A stretch of 40,204 bases of DNA, from NCBI GenBank assembly GCA_012838205.1, contig DUPR01000029.1, forward strand, positions 1 through 40,204, written 5' to 3'. Position 1 is the first letter of the stretch. The number at the start of each line of letters is the position of its first letter. This DNA comes from Methanobacterium sp. (GTDB taxonomy: Archaea; Methanobacteriota; Methanobacteria; Methanobacteriales; Methanobacteriaceae). Shown here in pieces: positions 12,637 through 25,847 of the stretch. Both the position numbers and the translations under genes were made by a program. The notes beneath the pieces are model-generated. The model saw nothing but the letters and a program-made list of their open reading frames with translations, had not been told where the DNA came from and did no database searches.

Positions 12637-13905
12637 TTAGAAATCAATGTAGTCATAAGCTTTGTCGTCACGAAAAGCATAGTGGACGGTATTAAAAGAA
12701 CATATGAATTCAGATACTTCATTTTTCACTTGTTTACCATCTACTGTTACCTTTTTTATAAACTCAGCTACTTCTGCCATGTGTTGTTCTTTTAAACCTC
12801 TTCTGGTTAATTCTTGCGTTCCTACTCTGATGCCTGATGGATCATCTGAGCGATTAACATCATCCCACGGTAGAAGATTCTTGTTTAATATGATGTTGTT
12901 TGTTTCTAAATTTTTGGCCATCTCAGATGCTTTTCCAATGTTGGAAACATCCATAACCACTTGATGGGATTCAGTGAATCCAAGATCTTCACACAATACA
13001 TTGAAACCAAGTTCATGTAGATTTTGTGCTAATTCTTGGGAATTGACAAGGATCTGTTTTGCGTAATCAGCACCAAATTCTAACATTTCTGCGGTGGCAA
13101 TTCCCAGTGCAGCAAGGTGGTGTAGGTGATGGTTGCTAACCACGCCAGGGAAAACAGCATCATCAATATCATGTTTTAATTCATCTTTACAGAGAATTAT
13201 CCCTCCTTGTGGTCCGGGGAATGTTTTATGGGTACTTCCCACCATTAAATCAGCCCCTTCTTTGAGGGGGTCTTGGAACTTACCTCCCGCAATTAGCCCT
13301 AAAACATGTGCTCCATCATACATCACTTTGGCTCCTACTTCAGCGGCAGCTTCACTAGCTTCTTCAACTGGATGTGGGAATAAAAATAAACTACCTCCTA
13401 AAAGAACGATTTTAGGTTTATTCTCAAGAATATTCTTTTTCATAGCATCCGCGTCTATATTCATTATGTCTGAATCAAAAGGATGTGCCGACACATTCAA
13501 GCCTCTGATTCCTGCAGCACTTACATGGGCGTGGCTTATATGCCCACCTACCGGAACATCTAGAGCCATCATGCCATCTCCGTACTGGCTTAATGCAAAA
13601 AATGATGCCATGTTGGCAACCACTCCTGAAATAGGTTGCACATTAGCGTGTTCTGCTTTATACATTTTTTTGGAAAGATTAATAGTGATGTTTTCGATTT
13701 CATCAATGTACTGGCATCCTTCATACAGTCGGTGATAGGCTAGCCCTTCCGCATAGCGATGGGATAAGTCAGTGGCTAAAGCTTCCCTGACACTGACACT
13801 GGTTAAATTTTCACTAGCTATAAGGTTTATACTGTTTCGCATCCATTCATGATGATTTTTAGTGAGGTTCTTAATTTTTTGAGCGTATTTTAGATTATTT
13901 GGCAT
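12637..13905 (-). CDS. glyA: Serine hydroxymethyltransferase
   Basis: This PLP enzyme interconverts serine and glycine while exchanging a C1 unit with the pterin carrier, tetrahydromethanopterin in this lineage. The 422-aa protein carries the PLP lysine in [15 protein letters not shown], the N-terminal '[10 protein letters not shown]' and 'SHRYAEG'. The frame is open to 13935, but GGGAGGA at 13911-13917 sits about 6 nt before ATG 13905, which gives the usual archaeal N-terminus [19 protein letters not shown] box about 75 bp upstream gives it its own promoter. It neighbours the DmrX-like gene, consistent with methanopterin C1 metabolism. Confidence 0.96.
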   Translation of the reverse strand: MPNNLKYAQKIKNLTKNHHEWMRNSINLIASENLTSVSVREALATDLSHRYAEGLAYHRLYEGCQYIDEIENITINLSKKMYKAEHANVQPISGVVANMASFFALSQYGDGMMALDVPVGGHISHAHVSAAGIRGLNVSAHPFDSDIMNIDADAMKKNILENKPKIVLLGGSLFLFPHPVEEASEAAAEVGAKVMYDGAHVLGLIAGGKFQDPLKEGADLMVGSTHKTFPGPQGGIILCKDELKHDIDDAVFPGVVSNHHLHHLAALGIATAEMLEFGADYAKQILVNSQELAQNLHELGFNVLCEDLGFTESHQVVMDVSNIGKASEMAKNLETNNIILNKNLLPWDDVNRSDDPSGIRVGTQELTRRGLKEQHMAEVAEFIKKVTVDGKQVKNEVSEFICSFNTVHYAFRDDKAYDYIDF

Positions 13906-13976
13906 TATTTTCCTCCCAGCAAAGCAGCACTTCATTAATAATAATGCGGGTTGGTATAGGGAAATATTAAATTGAA

Positions 13977-13984
13977 TATATAAA
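13977..13984 (-). promoter_or_regulatory. TATA box of glyA
   Basis: Minus-strand TTTATATA at 13984-13977, preceded by AAAGTA, is a consensus archaeal TATA element. It predicts a start near 13955 and a leader of about 50 nt before ATG 13905. Confidence 0.55.
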
Positions 13985-14035
13985 TACTTTCCAATCCGTC
14001 GATCTAATATTTAAAAAAAGAATTATAATGAAATT

Positions 14036-14734
14036 CTAAATTTCGGACTCTTTTTGTCTAAATGCAGTTTTTGTTTTCATTTCTTCCAGATTAAGGGTGA
14101 TTCTTTCCAGATCAGTTGCAGGTATGCTGATCATAATCTCGTCATCTTTAAGATTCATATTGTTCCTTGAACCAATATCACCAAAACCATAGGTGACTTT
14201 GCCAGTTAGGTAGGGCATAGCTGCCATTGAACTACAGATAGGCCCGGAGTCAGCTCCTAATCCATGTGATCCGGAGTCATATGCATTGGCATGTAACAGT
14301 TCCATTCCTTGTCTGGAATTACCAACAATGAAAATCACGTCAGGTTCAAAATCAGCACTGGAAAGTGGTGCAAATATTAATGCAGTAAAAATATCTGGTT
14401 CAACAGCCAAATTACTTTTCCAAGATCTTTGTACTGCTGGTATGCTTTTATAAACGCCTCTTGGAACTAGGAATGAGCCACTTCGCATGTTTTTAGGAAA
14501 TTTATGGGGATCTTTTAATCCAGTATATCTAAGGCCTCCCATACACTCTTCTTCCTCTGCGGTAGCATAGAAAATCTCTCCATTCATTGCTTTATCCAAT
14601 TTTGTGCAGAATCTAGACTTTTCACTCGCTTTAGGGATATTTCGCGGCTCTCTGGACACCCATTTAATGGCTACTGGTTCTCTTTTTAGCTTCAAAACAG
14701 TTTTTAGTTTTTCTCCCAGTTTTTGATAATCCAT
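14036..14734 (-). CDS. DUF169 family protein
   Basis: The 232-aa protein matches the DUF169 group common in methanogens and anaerobes. Recognisable features are 'KREPVAIKWV' near the N-terminus, 'RFCTKLDKAMNGE', the acidic-cysteine 'EEEECMGGLRYTGL' and 'GADSGPICSSMAA', followed by 'YGFGDIGSRN'. The conserved cysteines at about 43, 64 and 168 suggest metal or Fe-S binding, but the biochemical role is unknown. The start ATG 14734 is preceded by GTGATGATC, and a TTATAAAG element (plus coordinates 14775-14782) is a plausible promoter. It lies directly downstream of hdrA, but a T tract between them suggests separate transcription. Confidence 0.85.
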   Translation of the reverse strand: MDYQKLGEKLKTVLKLKREPVAIKWVSREPRNIPKASEKSRFCTKLDKAMNGEIFYATAEEEECMGGLRYTGLKDPHKFPKNMRSGSFLVPRGVYKSIPAVQRSWKSNLAVEPDIFTALIFAPLSSADFEPDVIFIVGNSRQGMELLHANAYDSGSHGLGADSGPICSSMAAMPYLTGKVTYGFGDIGSRNNMNLKDDEIMISIPATDLERITLNLEEMKTKTAFRQKESEI

Positions 14735-14837
14735 TGATCATCACTTTTCCTTTGAGTTTAAAAATAATAATTCCCTTTATAATTCTATTTAATAATTTCA
14801 AAATATATTTTGTCGTGTGCTAAATTTTCAAATTCAT

Positions 14838-14856
14838 TAAAAAACAAAAAAAAATG
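14838..14856 (-). terminator. T-tract terminator after hdrA
   Basis: On the minus strand, about 50 bp after the hdrA stop, two T runs (about nine and six residues) are separated by a single G. This is among the strongest terminator-like sequences in the window and fits the end of a highly expressed gene. Confidence 0.5.
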
Positions 14857-14903
14857 CAAATTGAATTGCTAATAAAAGAAAAAGGTGGTAAGGGGATGAA
14901 CCC

Positions 14904-16880
<1,977 letters not shown>

Positions 16881-17225
16881 TAGATCACCAATTTTTCTAC
16901 ATTGTGATAGTTATCTAATCTTATGATGTAGGGTGTCATCAATTCTATAAATAAAGTTTTCTATTAAATATTTTAAACAAGCTTTATATAGGATGAGTAA
17001 ATTTCTTAAGGAAAATTTGATCAGAGATTAATTTATTCGTTAACAATTTTTTAAAATGATTAAATAAGGTATTTTAGAAATTCACTTATTATCTCTTATT
17101 TAAAATGAAAAATGCATATGTCATGAAAATATTAGTTTGCATATCTCTTTTAATAAGTTCCAAATGCATTGTATCATTAGTTAGTTTTATAATGAACAAA
17201 ATCATTAAATATAATACTGATAATT
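16881..17225. other. Divergent intergenic region hdrA / FIST gene
   Basis: The 345 bp hold the promoters of two divergent genes and no credible gene. TTTATATA at 16983-16990, preceded by AAACAAGC, is a textbook plus-strand BRE/TATA; it also reads as TATATAAA on the minus strand, so it may fire for hdrA (leader about 80 nt), for the plus strand, or both. A second minus-strand element near 16945-16952 could serve hdrA. A plus-strand TTTTATAA near 17184-17192 is closer to the FIST start. A 61-codon frame at 17105-17290 lacks a ribosome site and overlaps the FIST gene; I do not call it. Confidence 0.6.
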
Positions 17226-18347
17226 ATGAAATTCGGTTCAGGTTACAGTACAACTTTGGATTCAGCTCAAGCCACTATAGAAGCTGTTGAAAAAGCTACG
17301 AAAGATTCAGGAGAACCTTCATTGACTTTTTTATTCACTACTGAGTTCTATGATCATAATGTAGTTTTTCAAACTGTTAAAAAATTAGTAGGTGATTCTA
17401 AAATTCTTGGTTTCTGTTCAGGAGGAATTATAACTCTTGAAGGGCTTATTACTCATGGAATTGCAGCATTCACTTTAAGCGGAGAAAAAATTAGAGTTAA
17501 AACATCTCTTCAAAAAATTGGGGACAATGCTCGTCTTGCTGGGGAAAATGCAGGAAAAGAATTGCTTTCTGCAGGAATTGATGGCGGAATTGTTTTTGTT
17601 TTTCCAGATGGTGCTGCAGCGAATATTCCTGATTTAGTGCAAGGACTTTACAATTATATGGGGCCTGATTTTAAATATGTGGGCGGGGGTTCTGCATTTG
17701 ATACATATCAATTTACTGAGGAAGGAGTGGAGAAAGGAGGGCTGGCAACTGCTTTAGTCGAAGGAATTGATATCAAAACCGGAATCGGGCATGGCTGGCA
17801 ACCCAAAATTGATCCCATGATTATTACTCGTTCTATTGGGAAAAAAATTCTTGAAATTAATGGAATTCCTGCATTTGATGCATACTGTGAGCAAATCGAT
17901 GAGATGTCCGCAGATAAATTTGAATTTATCCGTATGAAATATCCTTTCGGATTTCCAGACATATCAGGAAATTACTTGATCAGAGAACCATTTTCCTTGA
18001 ATCCAGATAAAAGCATGGATTTAGTAACTGAAATTCCACAAAATGCTGTAGGAAATGTTATGGAGTGCGAAATCAACGATTTGATTGAAAATACTGGAAA
18101 AATAGCGGCAAAAATTGCAAAAACTTCAAAAACTGATTTTGTAATTATTTTTGACTGTATTGGTCGTTATCTTTTAATGGGGGATGAGTTCCATAAGGAA
18201 TTGAAAAGAATCATAGAATCTACTGGACAAGATGTTCCATTATTAGGGGCCCTAACATTTGGCGAGGTTGGCAGTTACATTGATGTTCCACTTTTACATA
18301 ACAAGACAACCGTGATTTTGGGGTGTAAATTTGCTTCTAAAAAGTGA
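17226..18347 (+). CDS. FIST-domain signal-sensing protein
   Basis: The 373-aa soluble protein has the FIST N and C domains, thought to bind small ligands in signal transduction. It starts 'MKFGSGYSTTLDSAQATIEA'; 'ILGFCSGGIITLEGLITHGIAAFTL' and 'YVGGGSAFDTYQFT' match the N domain, and the end (DCIGRYLLMG ... 'VPLLGALTFGEVGS') matches the C domain. No output domain is fused, so it needs a partner. The next gene, a histidine kinase, starts inside this one (17-bp overlap), which strongly suggests that the FIST protein is its sensory subunit. The ribosome site before ATG 17226 is weak. Confidence 0.85.
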   Translation: MKFGSGYSTTLDSAQATIEAVEKATKDSGEPSLTFLFTTEFYDHNVVFQTVKKLVGDSKILGFCSGGIITLEGLITHGIAAFTLSGEKIRVKTSLQKIGDNARLAGENAGKELLSAGIDGGIVFVFPDGAAANIPDLVQGLYNYMGPDFKYVGGGSAFDTYQFTEEGVEKGGLATALVEGIDIKTGIGHGWQPKIDPMIITRSIGKKILEINGIPAFDAYCEQIDEMSADKFEFIRMKYPFGFPDISGNYLIREPFSLNPDKSMDLVTEIPQNAVGNVMECEINDLIENTGKIAAKIAKTSKTDFVIIFDCIGRYLLMGDEFHKELKRIIESTGQDVPLLGALTFGEVGSYIDVPLLHNKTTVILGCKFASKK

Positions 18348-19737
18348 TAAACTGGTTGTTGCAGAATTATCCGCTCTTTATGAAATTTCTTCTATCCAAT
18401 TCCTTCAATCAGAGCAAGATATTTTAAATGAAGCTACGCAAAAGGCTATACGCCTTTTTGGGGTTCGATTTTTTTTAGTACATGCCAATGGCGATGTAGT
18501 GACTTCCTGGGGGTTCAGAGATTCTAAAAAAATTTCTAAAAAAATTCAAGAGGCAAAATCCAATCAATTTAAATATTCTTTTCAGAATCTGGGAGATTTG
18601 CAGCTATTCATGGAACAAAGTAAAGATATGAATTACCGAGAACGAAGACTGTACACAATGTTTGCCAAAAGCTTGGAAAATGCTTTGTTCAATGCTATGA
18701 ACATTAAAAAGCGTGAAGAAGCTGAAAAAGCATTAATTGAGTCTGAATCTAGGTATAGATCTATTTTTGAACACACTGGAACAGCTACCATGATCATAGA
18801 AGAGGATAAAACAATTTCCTTGGCAAACAGTGGATTTGAAAACTTATCAGGCTATTCCAAAGAGGAAATAGAGAATAAGATGAAATGGACTGAGTTTGTG
18901 GAAGGCACTGACTTAGAGAAGATGGAGAGATATCATTCTCTACGTCGCAAAGATACAGAACAAGCTCCATTAAATTATGAATTTTGTCTAATAGATAGAA
19001 ATAAAAATAAAAAAAATGTTTTTGTAACTGTTACTAGGATAATTGGCACTAATAAATCATTGGCCTCTATTATTGATATTACTGCAAGGAAAGATGCTGA
19101 AAATAAACTCAAAAAATCTTTAAACGAAAAAGAAATGCTCTTGAAAGAGATTCATCATCGAGTTAAGAACAATCTGATGGTTATTTCTAGTTTATTAAAT
19201 CTACAATCCAGACATATTAAAGATAAAGCTGCCTTGGATGTTTTTCGTGAGAGTCAGAACCGTGCCGATTCCATGGCCCTAATTCATGAAAGACTTTACG
19301 GTTCTACCGATCTTAAACGGATAGATTTTGGGGATTACATCTCCACTTTGTCAACGCAACTTTTTCATACTTATGTAACTGATCCTCGTCGTATCAAATT
19401 AAAACTCAATGTCGAAAATCTAATGGTGGACATAAACACCACAGTGCCCCTAGGATTAATTTTAAATGAACTTGTAACTAATTCCATTAAATATGCATTC
19501 CCCGAAGGCAAGTCTGGAGAAATAAAAATAGAATTTAATAAAAAGGATGATGAATTCATACTAATTGTGAGTGATAATGGTGTTGGATTCCCGAAGAACA
19601 TCGATTTCCGAGAAACAGATTCATTAGGTTTGCAGTTAGTGAACAATTTAACAAGTCAAATTAATGGCAAAGTAGAGCTGAATGTAAAAAATGGAACTGA
19701 ATTCACTATCAAATTCAGGGAATATTCAGGGAATTAG
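18331..19737 (+). CDS. GAF-like/PAS sensor histidine kinase, HisKA_2 type
   Basis: The 468-aa cytoplasmic kinase has an N-terminal GAF-like region (about 10-125), a PAS domain (about 138-250) and a HisKA_2 dimerisation/phosphoacceptor motif EIHHRVKNNL with His275/His276. A HATPase domain follows, with N-box ELVTNSIKYAF and G1 SDNGVGF. No transmembrane segment is present. The start is TTG 18331 with GGGGTG five bases upstream, inside the end of the FIST gene, so the two are translationally coupled. No response regulator lies nearby, as is common for methanogen orphan kinases. The ligand is unknown; the FIST partner is the best clue. Confidence 0.88.
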   Translation: MLLKSDKLVVAELSALYEISSIQFLQSEQDILNEATQKAIRLFGVRFFLVHANGDVVTSWGFRDSKKISKKIQEAKSNQFKYSFQNLGDLQLFMEQSKDMNYRERRLYTMFAKSLENALFNAMNIKKREEAEKALIESESRYRSIFEHTGTATMIIEEDKTISLANSGFENLSGYSKEEIENKMKWTEFVEGTDLEKMERYHSLRRKDTEQAPLNYEFCLIDRNKNKKNVFVTVTRIIGTNKSLASIIDITARKDAENKLKKSLNEKEMLLKEIHHRVKNNLMVISSLLNLQSRHIKDKAALDVFRESQNRADSMALIHERLYGSTDLKRIDFGDYISTLSTQLFHTYVTDPRRIKLKLNVENLMVDINTTVPLGLILNELVTNSIKYAFPEGKSGEIKIEFNKKDDEFILIVSDNGVGFPKNIDFRETDSLGLQLVNNLTSQINGKVELNVKNGTEFTIKFREYSGN

Positions 19738-19792
19738 AGTTATAATACTATTAAAAATGGAAAAAAATTAATCATGAGGGTTTCGAAAAGTG

Positions 19793-20728
19793 TTAATCAA
19801 TAATACCCTCAGTTGCTATTTTGAACACAGCTTCTCCCTCTGGAAGATGTGGGCTGTCTACTAGTCGGGCTATACGTTTACCTGCAAGTCCTTTTTTCAG
19901 CCATATTCTATATGTAGCTGCGTGCCCCAGTACGTGACCTCCAATAGCTTTGGTCGGACTTCCGAAGAATGCGTCTGGGCGTGCTTGCACTTGATTTGTC
20001 ACAAAAACTGCCACATTATATGTATTTGCAATGTTCTGTAAAGTGTGAAGATGCTGGTTTAATTTCTGTTGTCGGGTAGCCAAGGATTCTCTTCCAACAT
20101 ATTCTGCTCTGAAGTGTGATGTTAAGGAATCTACAATTACTAAACGAATGTTAACATCTTTTTGTATGAGTTCGTTAACTTTGTCTGCCATTAATATCTG
20201 ATGGGCTGAGTTAAATGCTCTAGCAATATGAATTTTGCTTAAAACTTCATCCACATCAAGATCAAACCCTTCAGCAATTTGTTTCACTCTTTCAGGTCTG
20301 AAAGTGTTTTCAGTATCTATGAACACGCATTGTCCGTCGAGTCCTCCTTTTTCAGGAGGCAATTGTACTGTTACTGCTATTTCATGGGATATTTGGCTTT
20401 TTCCAGATCCAAACTCTCCAAATACTTCAGTAATTGCCTGAGTTTCTATTCCTCCACCAATTAACTCATCTAAACCATCACTCCCTGTTTTTATACGCCC
20501 TACATCTTTTCTGCGTTCCATTACATCAAGGGCTGTTTCAAAATCAATTTGTTCTGCCTTCCGAGCAGCTTCTATTACTTTTTCAGCTACTCCCTCACCA
20601 ATTTCTACTTTAACACTAAGTTCCTTGGCAGTAGATGTGGCTAACCTCATCATATCTGCAAAACCAGCATCTCTTAACTTTTGAGCTGTTTTTTCACCTA
20701 CATTTGGCAAATCTTCGAGTTCCACCAT
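19793..20728 (-). CDS. radA: DNA repair and recombination protein RadA
   Basis: RadA is the archaeal RecA/Rad51 recombinase that forms filaments on single-stranded DNA and catalyses strand exchange. The 311-aa protein has the N-terminal helix-hairpin-helix domain ([19 protein letters not shown]), the polymerisation linker, Walker [10 protein letters not shown] (about 105-113), Walker B '[13 protein letters not shown]', and the L2/C-terminal region '[19 protein letters not shown]'. No intein is present. ATG 20728 has GGAG upstream, and an AT-rich TATA element lies about 50 bp upstream. It lies just downstream of the single-strand-binding protein RPA, its functional partner. Confidence 0.97.
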   Translation of the reverse strand: MVELEDLPNVGEKTAQKLRDAGFADMMRLATSTAKELSVKVEIGEGVAEKVIEAARKAEQIDFETALDVMERRKDVGRIKTGSDGLDELIGGGIETQAITEVFGEFGSGKSQISHEIAVTVQLPPEKGGLDGQCVFIDTENTFRPERVKQIAEGFDLDVDEVLSKIHIARAFNSAHQILMADKVNELIQKDVNIRLVIVDSLTSHFRAEYVGRESLATRQQKLNQHLHTLQNIANTYNVAVFVTNQVQARPDAFFGSPTKAIGGHVLGHAATYRIWLKKGLAGKRIARLVDSPHLPEGEAVFKIATEGIID

Positions 20729-20777
20729 AATTAATCTCCATTTTTTACTTTTTTTCTCATTAACAATCTTATCAGGT

Positions 20778-20785
20778 ATTTATAA
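20778..20785 (-). promoter_or_regulatory. TATA box of radA
   Basis: Minus-strand TTATAAAT at 20785-20778 predicts a start near 20755 and a leader of about 25 nt. radA can therefore be transcribed independently of RPA despite the 94-bp gap. Confidence 0.45.
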
Positions 20786-20822
20786 TTTTGTTGTCATTTT
20801 TTAGCTTCATTGAATCGATTGA

Positions 20823-23195
<2,373 letters not shown>

Positions 23196-23255
23196 TTAAT
23201 TCCCTCACGAAACATCTCTCTTCAATCTGCTATTTAATTAAGTATATCATATTCA

Positions 23256-23346
23256 ATATACCAATAGTATTACATTATATATAAATTTTATTACATTATG
23301 TTGTAGGTATCATCCATGATGTGCTTACATTATTATTGGTAATATA
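23256..23346. promoter_or_regulatory. Operator-like repeat array around the RPA promoter
   Basis: TATTACATTAT occurs exactly at 23268-23278 and 23289-23299, 21 bp apart (two helical turns); the shorter TTACATTAT recurs at 23325-23333. The two long copies bracket TATATAAA at 23278-23285, which read on the minus strand is the consensus TTTATATA box of RPA. Outer inverted heptamers ACCAATA (23260-23266) and TATTGGT (23334-23340) enclose the set. The adjacent MarR protein is the obvious candidate binder, but that is inference. Confidence 0.6.
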
Positions 23347-23457
23347 ATGGTTTTTTTCTGAGCTTGTGAGAAGTAATCATTGAATTTACTTATTGTTGGA
23401 CAAACCTTTAATAATAGTTAGTTTGATAAAACTATATATCTGTTGGAGTGGTAACTT

Positions 23458-23886
23458 ATGAATCAGGAACTTGAACTGGTAGAATCCATGGATAAACTTA
23501 GCGAATTAATGAGGAAATTCCAAACACAACTTAGAACTGGAGATTTAAAAGAATACACTCTAAGACAATTATATTACATTGAGTTAATCGATAAAAATGA
23601 GGGAATCAGTGTTTCTGAATTATCCAAAACCTTGGATGTCAAAAAATCAACAGTGTCCGTGGCCATAAACCAATTAATTGACATGGGGATTGTACGTAAA
23701 ATACAATCGAGTGAAGACAAACGGTTTTACTTCCTACAACTGACTAAAAAAGGCAATTACATAATGGATATGCATAAACAGATACATAAAGACACAATTA
23801 AGAAGATTTTAAAGATATTAACCCGGGAAGAAGTACAAGATTTCGTAAATATTGTAAAAAAGATCACATTATCCAAATTATACTAA
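23458..23886 (+). CDS. MarR family transcriptional regulator
   Basis: The 142-aa protein has a winged helix-turn-helix of MarR type. Helices around residues 40-75 (ISVSELSKTLDVKKSTVSVA) give the recognition helix, and 'SSEDKRFYFLQLTKKG' forms the wing. The flanking helices would form the dimer interface. GGAGTGG lies 7-13 nt before ATG 23458. It is divergent from RPA and lies 76 bp before leuC on the same strand, so it could regulate RPA, itself, the leucine genes, or all of them. MarR proteins usually bind near-palindromic sites in their own promoter and respond to small ligands; the ligand is unknown. Confidence 0.88.
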   Translation: MNQELELVESMDKLSELMRKFQTQLRTGDLKEYTLRQLYYIELIDKNEGISVSELSKTLDVKKSTVSVAINQLIDMGIVRKIQSSEDKRFYFLQLTKKGNYIMDMHKQIHKDTIKKILKILTREEVQDFVNIVKKITLSKLY

Positions 23887-23962
23887 TATTCACTACTAAA
23901 TGGATTCTAACAACAATTTCGATAATAATAGATACATTTCACTCAAAATGGAGGATAAAAAA

Positions 23963-25213
23963 ATGTCAATGACTATGGCGGAAAAAATACTCGCACGAGC
24001 AGCAGGATTAAAAGAAACAGAAGCTGGAAATATTGTAATGGCTAAAATTGATGTTGCAATGACTCATGATTTAACTGGACCATTATCTGTTGAATCTTTC
24101 CAAAAAATTGGGGTGGACCAAGTATGGGATCCAGAAAAAATCGTGGTTCTTTTTGATCATCAAGTGCCAGCGGACTCTCTAGAAGCAGCCAAAAACCATA
24201 TATTCATGCGGGATTTTGTGAAAAATCAGAAAATAACCAACTTTTACGATGTTCGAGAGGGAGTGTGCCACCAAGTCCTTCCTGAAAAGGGACATGTAGT
24301 TCCTGGAGAAGTAGTCGTAGGTTCGGACTCTCATACTTGCACTCATGGGGCATTAGGAGCATTTGCCACAGGAATCGGATCAACAGACATGGCAATGGTA
24401 TTTGCCACAGGAAAACTCTGGTTTAAAGTCCCTGAAACTATAAAATTTGAAATTGAAGGAAAACTCGGCAAACACGTATACTCAAAAGATGTGGTATTGA
24501 ATATCATCGGACAAATAGGGGCAGACGGTGCAAATTATCAGGCATGCGAATTTGGAGGTGAAACCACTAGTAACATGTCCGTTTCAGATCGGATGGCTCT
24601 GTGCAACATGGCTATAGAGATGGGAGGAAAAACAGGCCTTGTAGAAGTTGATGAAAAGACTATTAGCTACCTCAAAGGACGTGTTAACAAGCCTTATGAT
24701 TCATTTACAACTGATGAAGATGCCAAGTCACTTACCACAATGAACGTAGATATAAACGATCTGGAACCTCAAATTGCTTGTCCACACAATGTAGACAATG
24801 TCAAACCGGTGGGTGAAGTGGAAGGAACCCCAATTAATCAAATATTTCTAGGGTCCTGTACTAATGGTCGCTTTGATGATCTCAAAGTGGCAGCAAAAAT
24901 CCTTAAAGGAAAACAAATCTCTGATAATGTACGCATGCTAGTCATACCTGCCTCCAGAGAAATATACAGCCAAGCACTTGAAAAAGGCCTTATGAACATA
25001 TTTGTGGATGCTGGAGCTCTGGTATGTAATCCATGTTGTGGGCCTTGCTTAGGAGGTCATGTAGGATTCCTTGGTCCAGGTGAAGTTAGCCTATCAACAT
25101 CTAACCGAAATTTCAAAGGAAGGCAAGGAAGTTCCGAAGCCGAAGTTTATCTTAGTTCTGCCGCTGTAGCAGCTGCATCCGCCATAAAGGGAGTTATAAC
25201 TGATCCCAGATAA
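23963..25213 (+). CDS. leuC: 3-isopropylmalate dehydratase large subunit (LeuC/homoaconitase family)
   Basis: The large subunit of this aconitase-family Fe-S enzyme isomerises 2- and 3-isopropylmalate in leucine synthesis. The 416-aa protein is the short archaeal type, with [15 protein letters not shown] and cluster ligands Cys299 (GSCTNGR), Cys359 and Cys362 (CGPC). The frame is open to 23900, but GGAGG at 23950-23954 lies 8 nt before ATG 23963 and the family N-terminus is [14 protein letters not shown] methanogen paralogue acts as homoaconitase in coenzyme B synthesis. The large subunit does not clearly distinguish the two; the adjacent small subunit favours LeuC. Confidence 0.9.
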   Translation: MSMTMAEKILARAAGLKETEAGNIVMAKIDVAMTHDLTGPLSVESFQKIGVDQVWDPEKIVVLFDHQVPADSLEAAKNHIFMRDFVKNQKITNFYDVREGVCHQVLPEKGHVVPGEVVVGSDSHTCTHGALGAFATGIGSTDMAMVFATGKLWFKVPETIKFEIEGKLGKHVYSKDVVLNIIGQIGADGANYQACEFGGETTSNMSVSDRMALCNMAIEMGGKTGLVEVDEKTISYLKGRVNKPYDSFTTDEDAKSLTTMNVDINDLEPQIACPHNVDNVKPVGEVEGTPINQIFLGSCTNGRFDDLKVAAKILKGKQISDNVRMLVIPASREIYSQALEKGLMNIFVDAGALVCNPCCGPCLGGHVGFLGPGEVSLSTSNRNFKGRQGSSEAEVYLSSAAVAAASAIKGVITDPR

Positions 25214-25277
25214 TAATTGTTAATGGCTCTGTTTATTGAAGCATTAGATCTCTCATAAGCTGATAAAGGTGATAAAT

Positions 25278-25790
25278 ATGGAAAACATGATCAAAGGAAA
25301 AGTTTGGAAGTTCGCTGATGACGTTGACACTGATGCAATCCTCCCTGGAAGATATTTGGTGTTAACCGGAGAAAAAGAACTTGCAGCATGTGTTATGGAA
25401 GGATGTGACCCAAATTTCTCTGAAAAAGTGAAAAAAGGGGACATAATTGTTGCGGGAAAAAACTTTGGATGCGGATCGTCTCGGGAACACGCACCCATAG
25501 CCATCAAAGGCGCAGGAATATCTGCTGTTGTAGCAGAATCATTTGCACGAATATTCTACAGAAACTCAGTGAATATAGGTTTACTTCTTATTGAGGCTAA
25601 AGGAATTTCTGAAAATATTGATGAAGGAGATGAAATTGAAATAAATATGGATCAAGGGGTTTTGAAAGATTTAAATAATTTTAAAGAATTTAAAATTAAA
25701 CCGCTCCCTGATTTCATGAAGGGCATTATGGAGGAGGGTGGTCTTATTAGTTACTTGAAAAACCACCTAACCGAGATAAAGGATGAATAA
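25278..25790 (+). CDS. leuD: 3-isopropylmalate dehydratase small subunit
   Basis: The 170-aa small subunit supplies the substrate-recognition loop to LeuC. It shows FADDVDTDAILPGRYL, the swivelling-domain motif FGCGSSREHAP and 'SFARIFYRNSVNIGLLLIEA'. The specificity loop reads YLV at residues 26-28; published work on methanogen enzymes, as I recall it, associates YLV with isopropylmalate and YLR with homoaconitate, so leucine synthesis is favoured. An in-frame GTG at 25269 is part of the AAGGTGA ribosome site, so ATG 25278 is the start. The gene sits in a leuC-leuD-leuB operon. Confidence 0.9.
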   Translation: MENMIKGKVWKFADDVDTDAILPGRYLVLTGEKELAACVMEGCDPNFSEKVKKGDIIVAGKNFGCGSSREHAPIAIKGAGISAVVAESFARIFYRNSVNIGLLLIEAKGISENIDEGDEIEINMDQGVLKDLNNFKEFKIKPLPDFMKGIMEEGGLISYLKNHLTEIKDE

Positions 25791-25847
25791 AACGATAAAA
25801 ATGTTTTAAAAAAATAATTAATGAATTAGCTTTAAAGGTGTGTATAT

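Noticed and set aside
13133..13735. 200-codon open frame antisense to glyA
   Set aside because: It lies wholly within glyA, on the opposite strand, with composition expected from the reverse reading of a real gene and no start signal.
16999..17018. Imperfect palindrome AAATTTCTTAAGGAAAATTT near the predicted plus-strand start in the hdrA-FIST spacer
   Set aside because: Only six A/T pairs match on each side with an eight-base centre; this is expected by chance in such AT-rich DNA.
17105..17290. 61-codon plus-strand frame with a hydrophobic stretch before the FIST gene
   Set aside because: It has no ribosome site, overlaps the start of the well-supported FIST gene by 65 bp in another frame, and its hydrophobic run is what AT-rich DNA readily gives.
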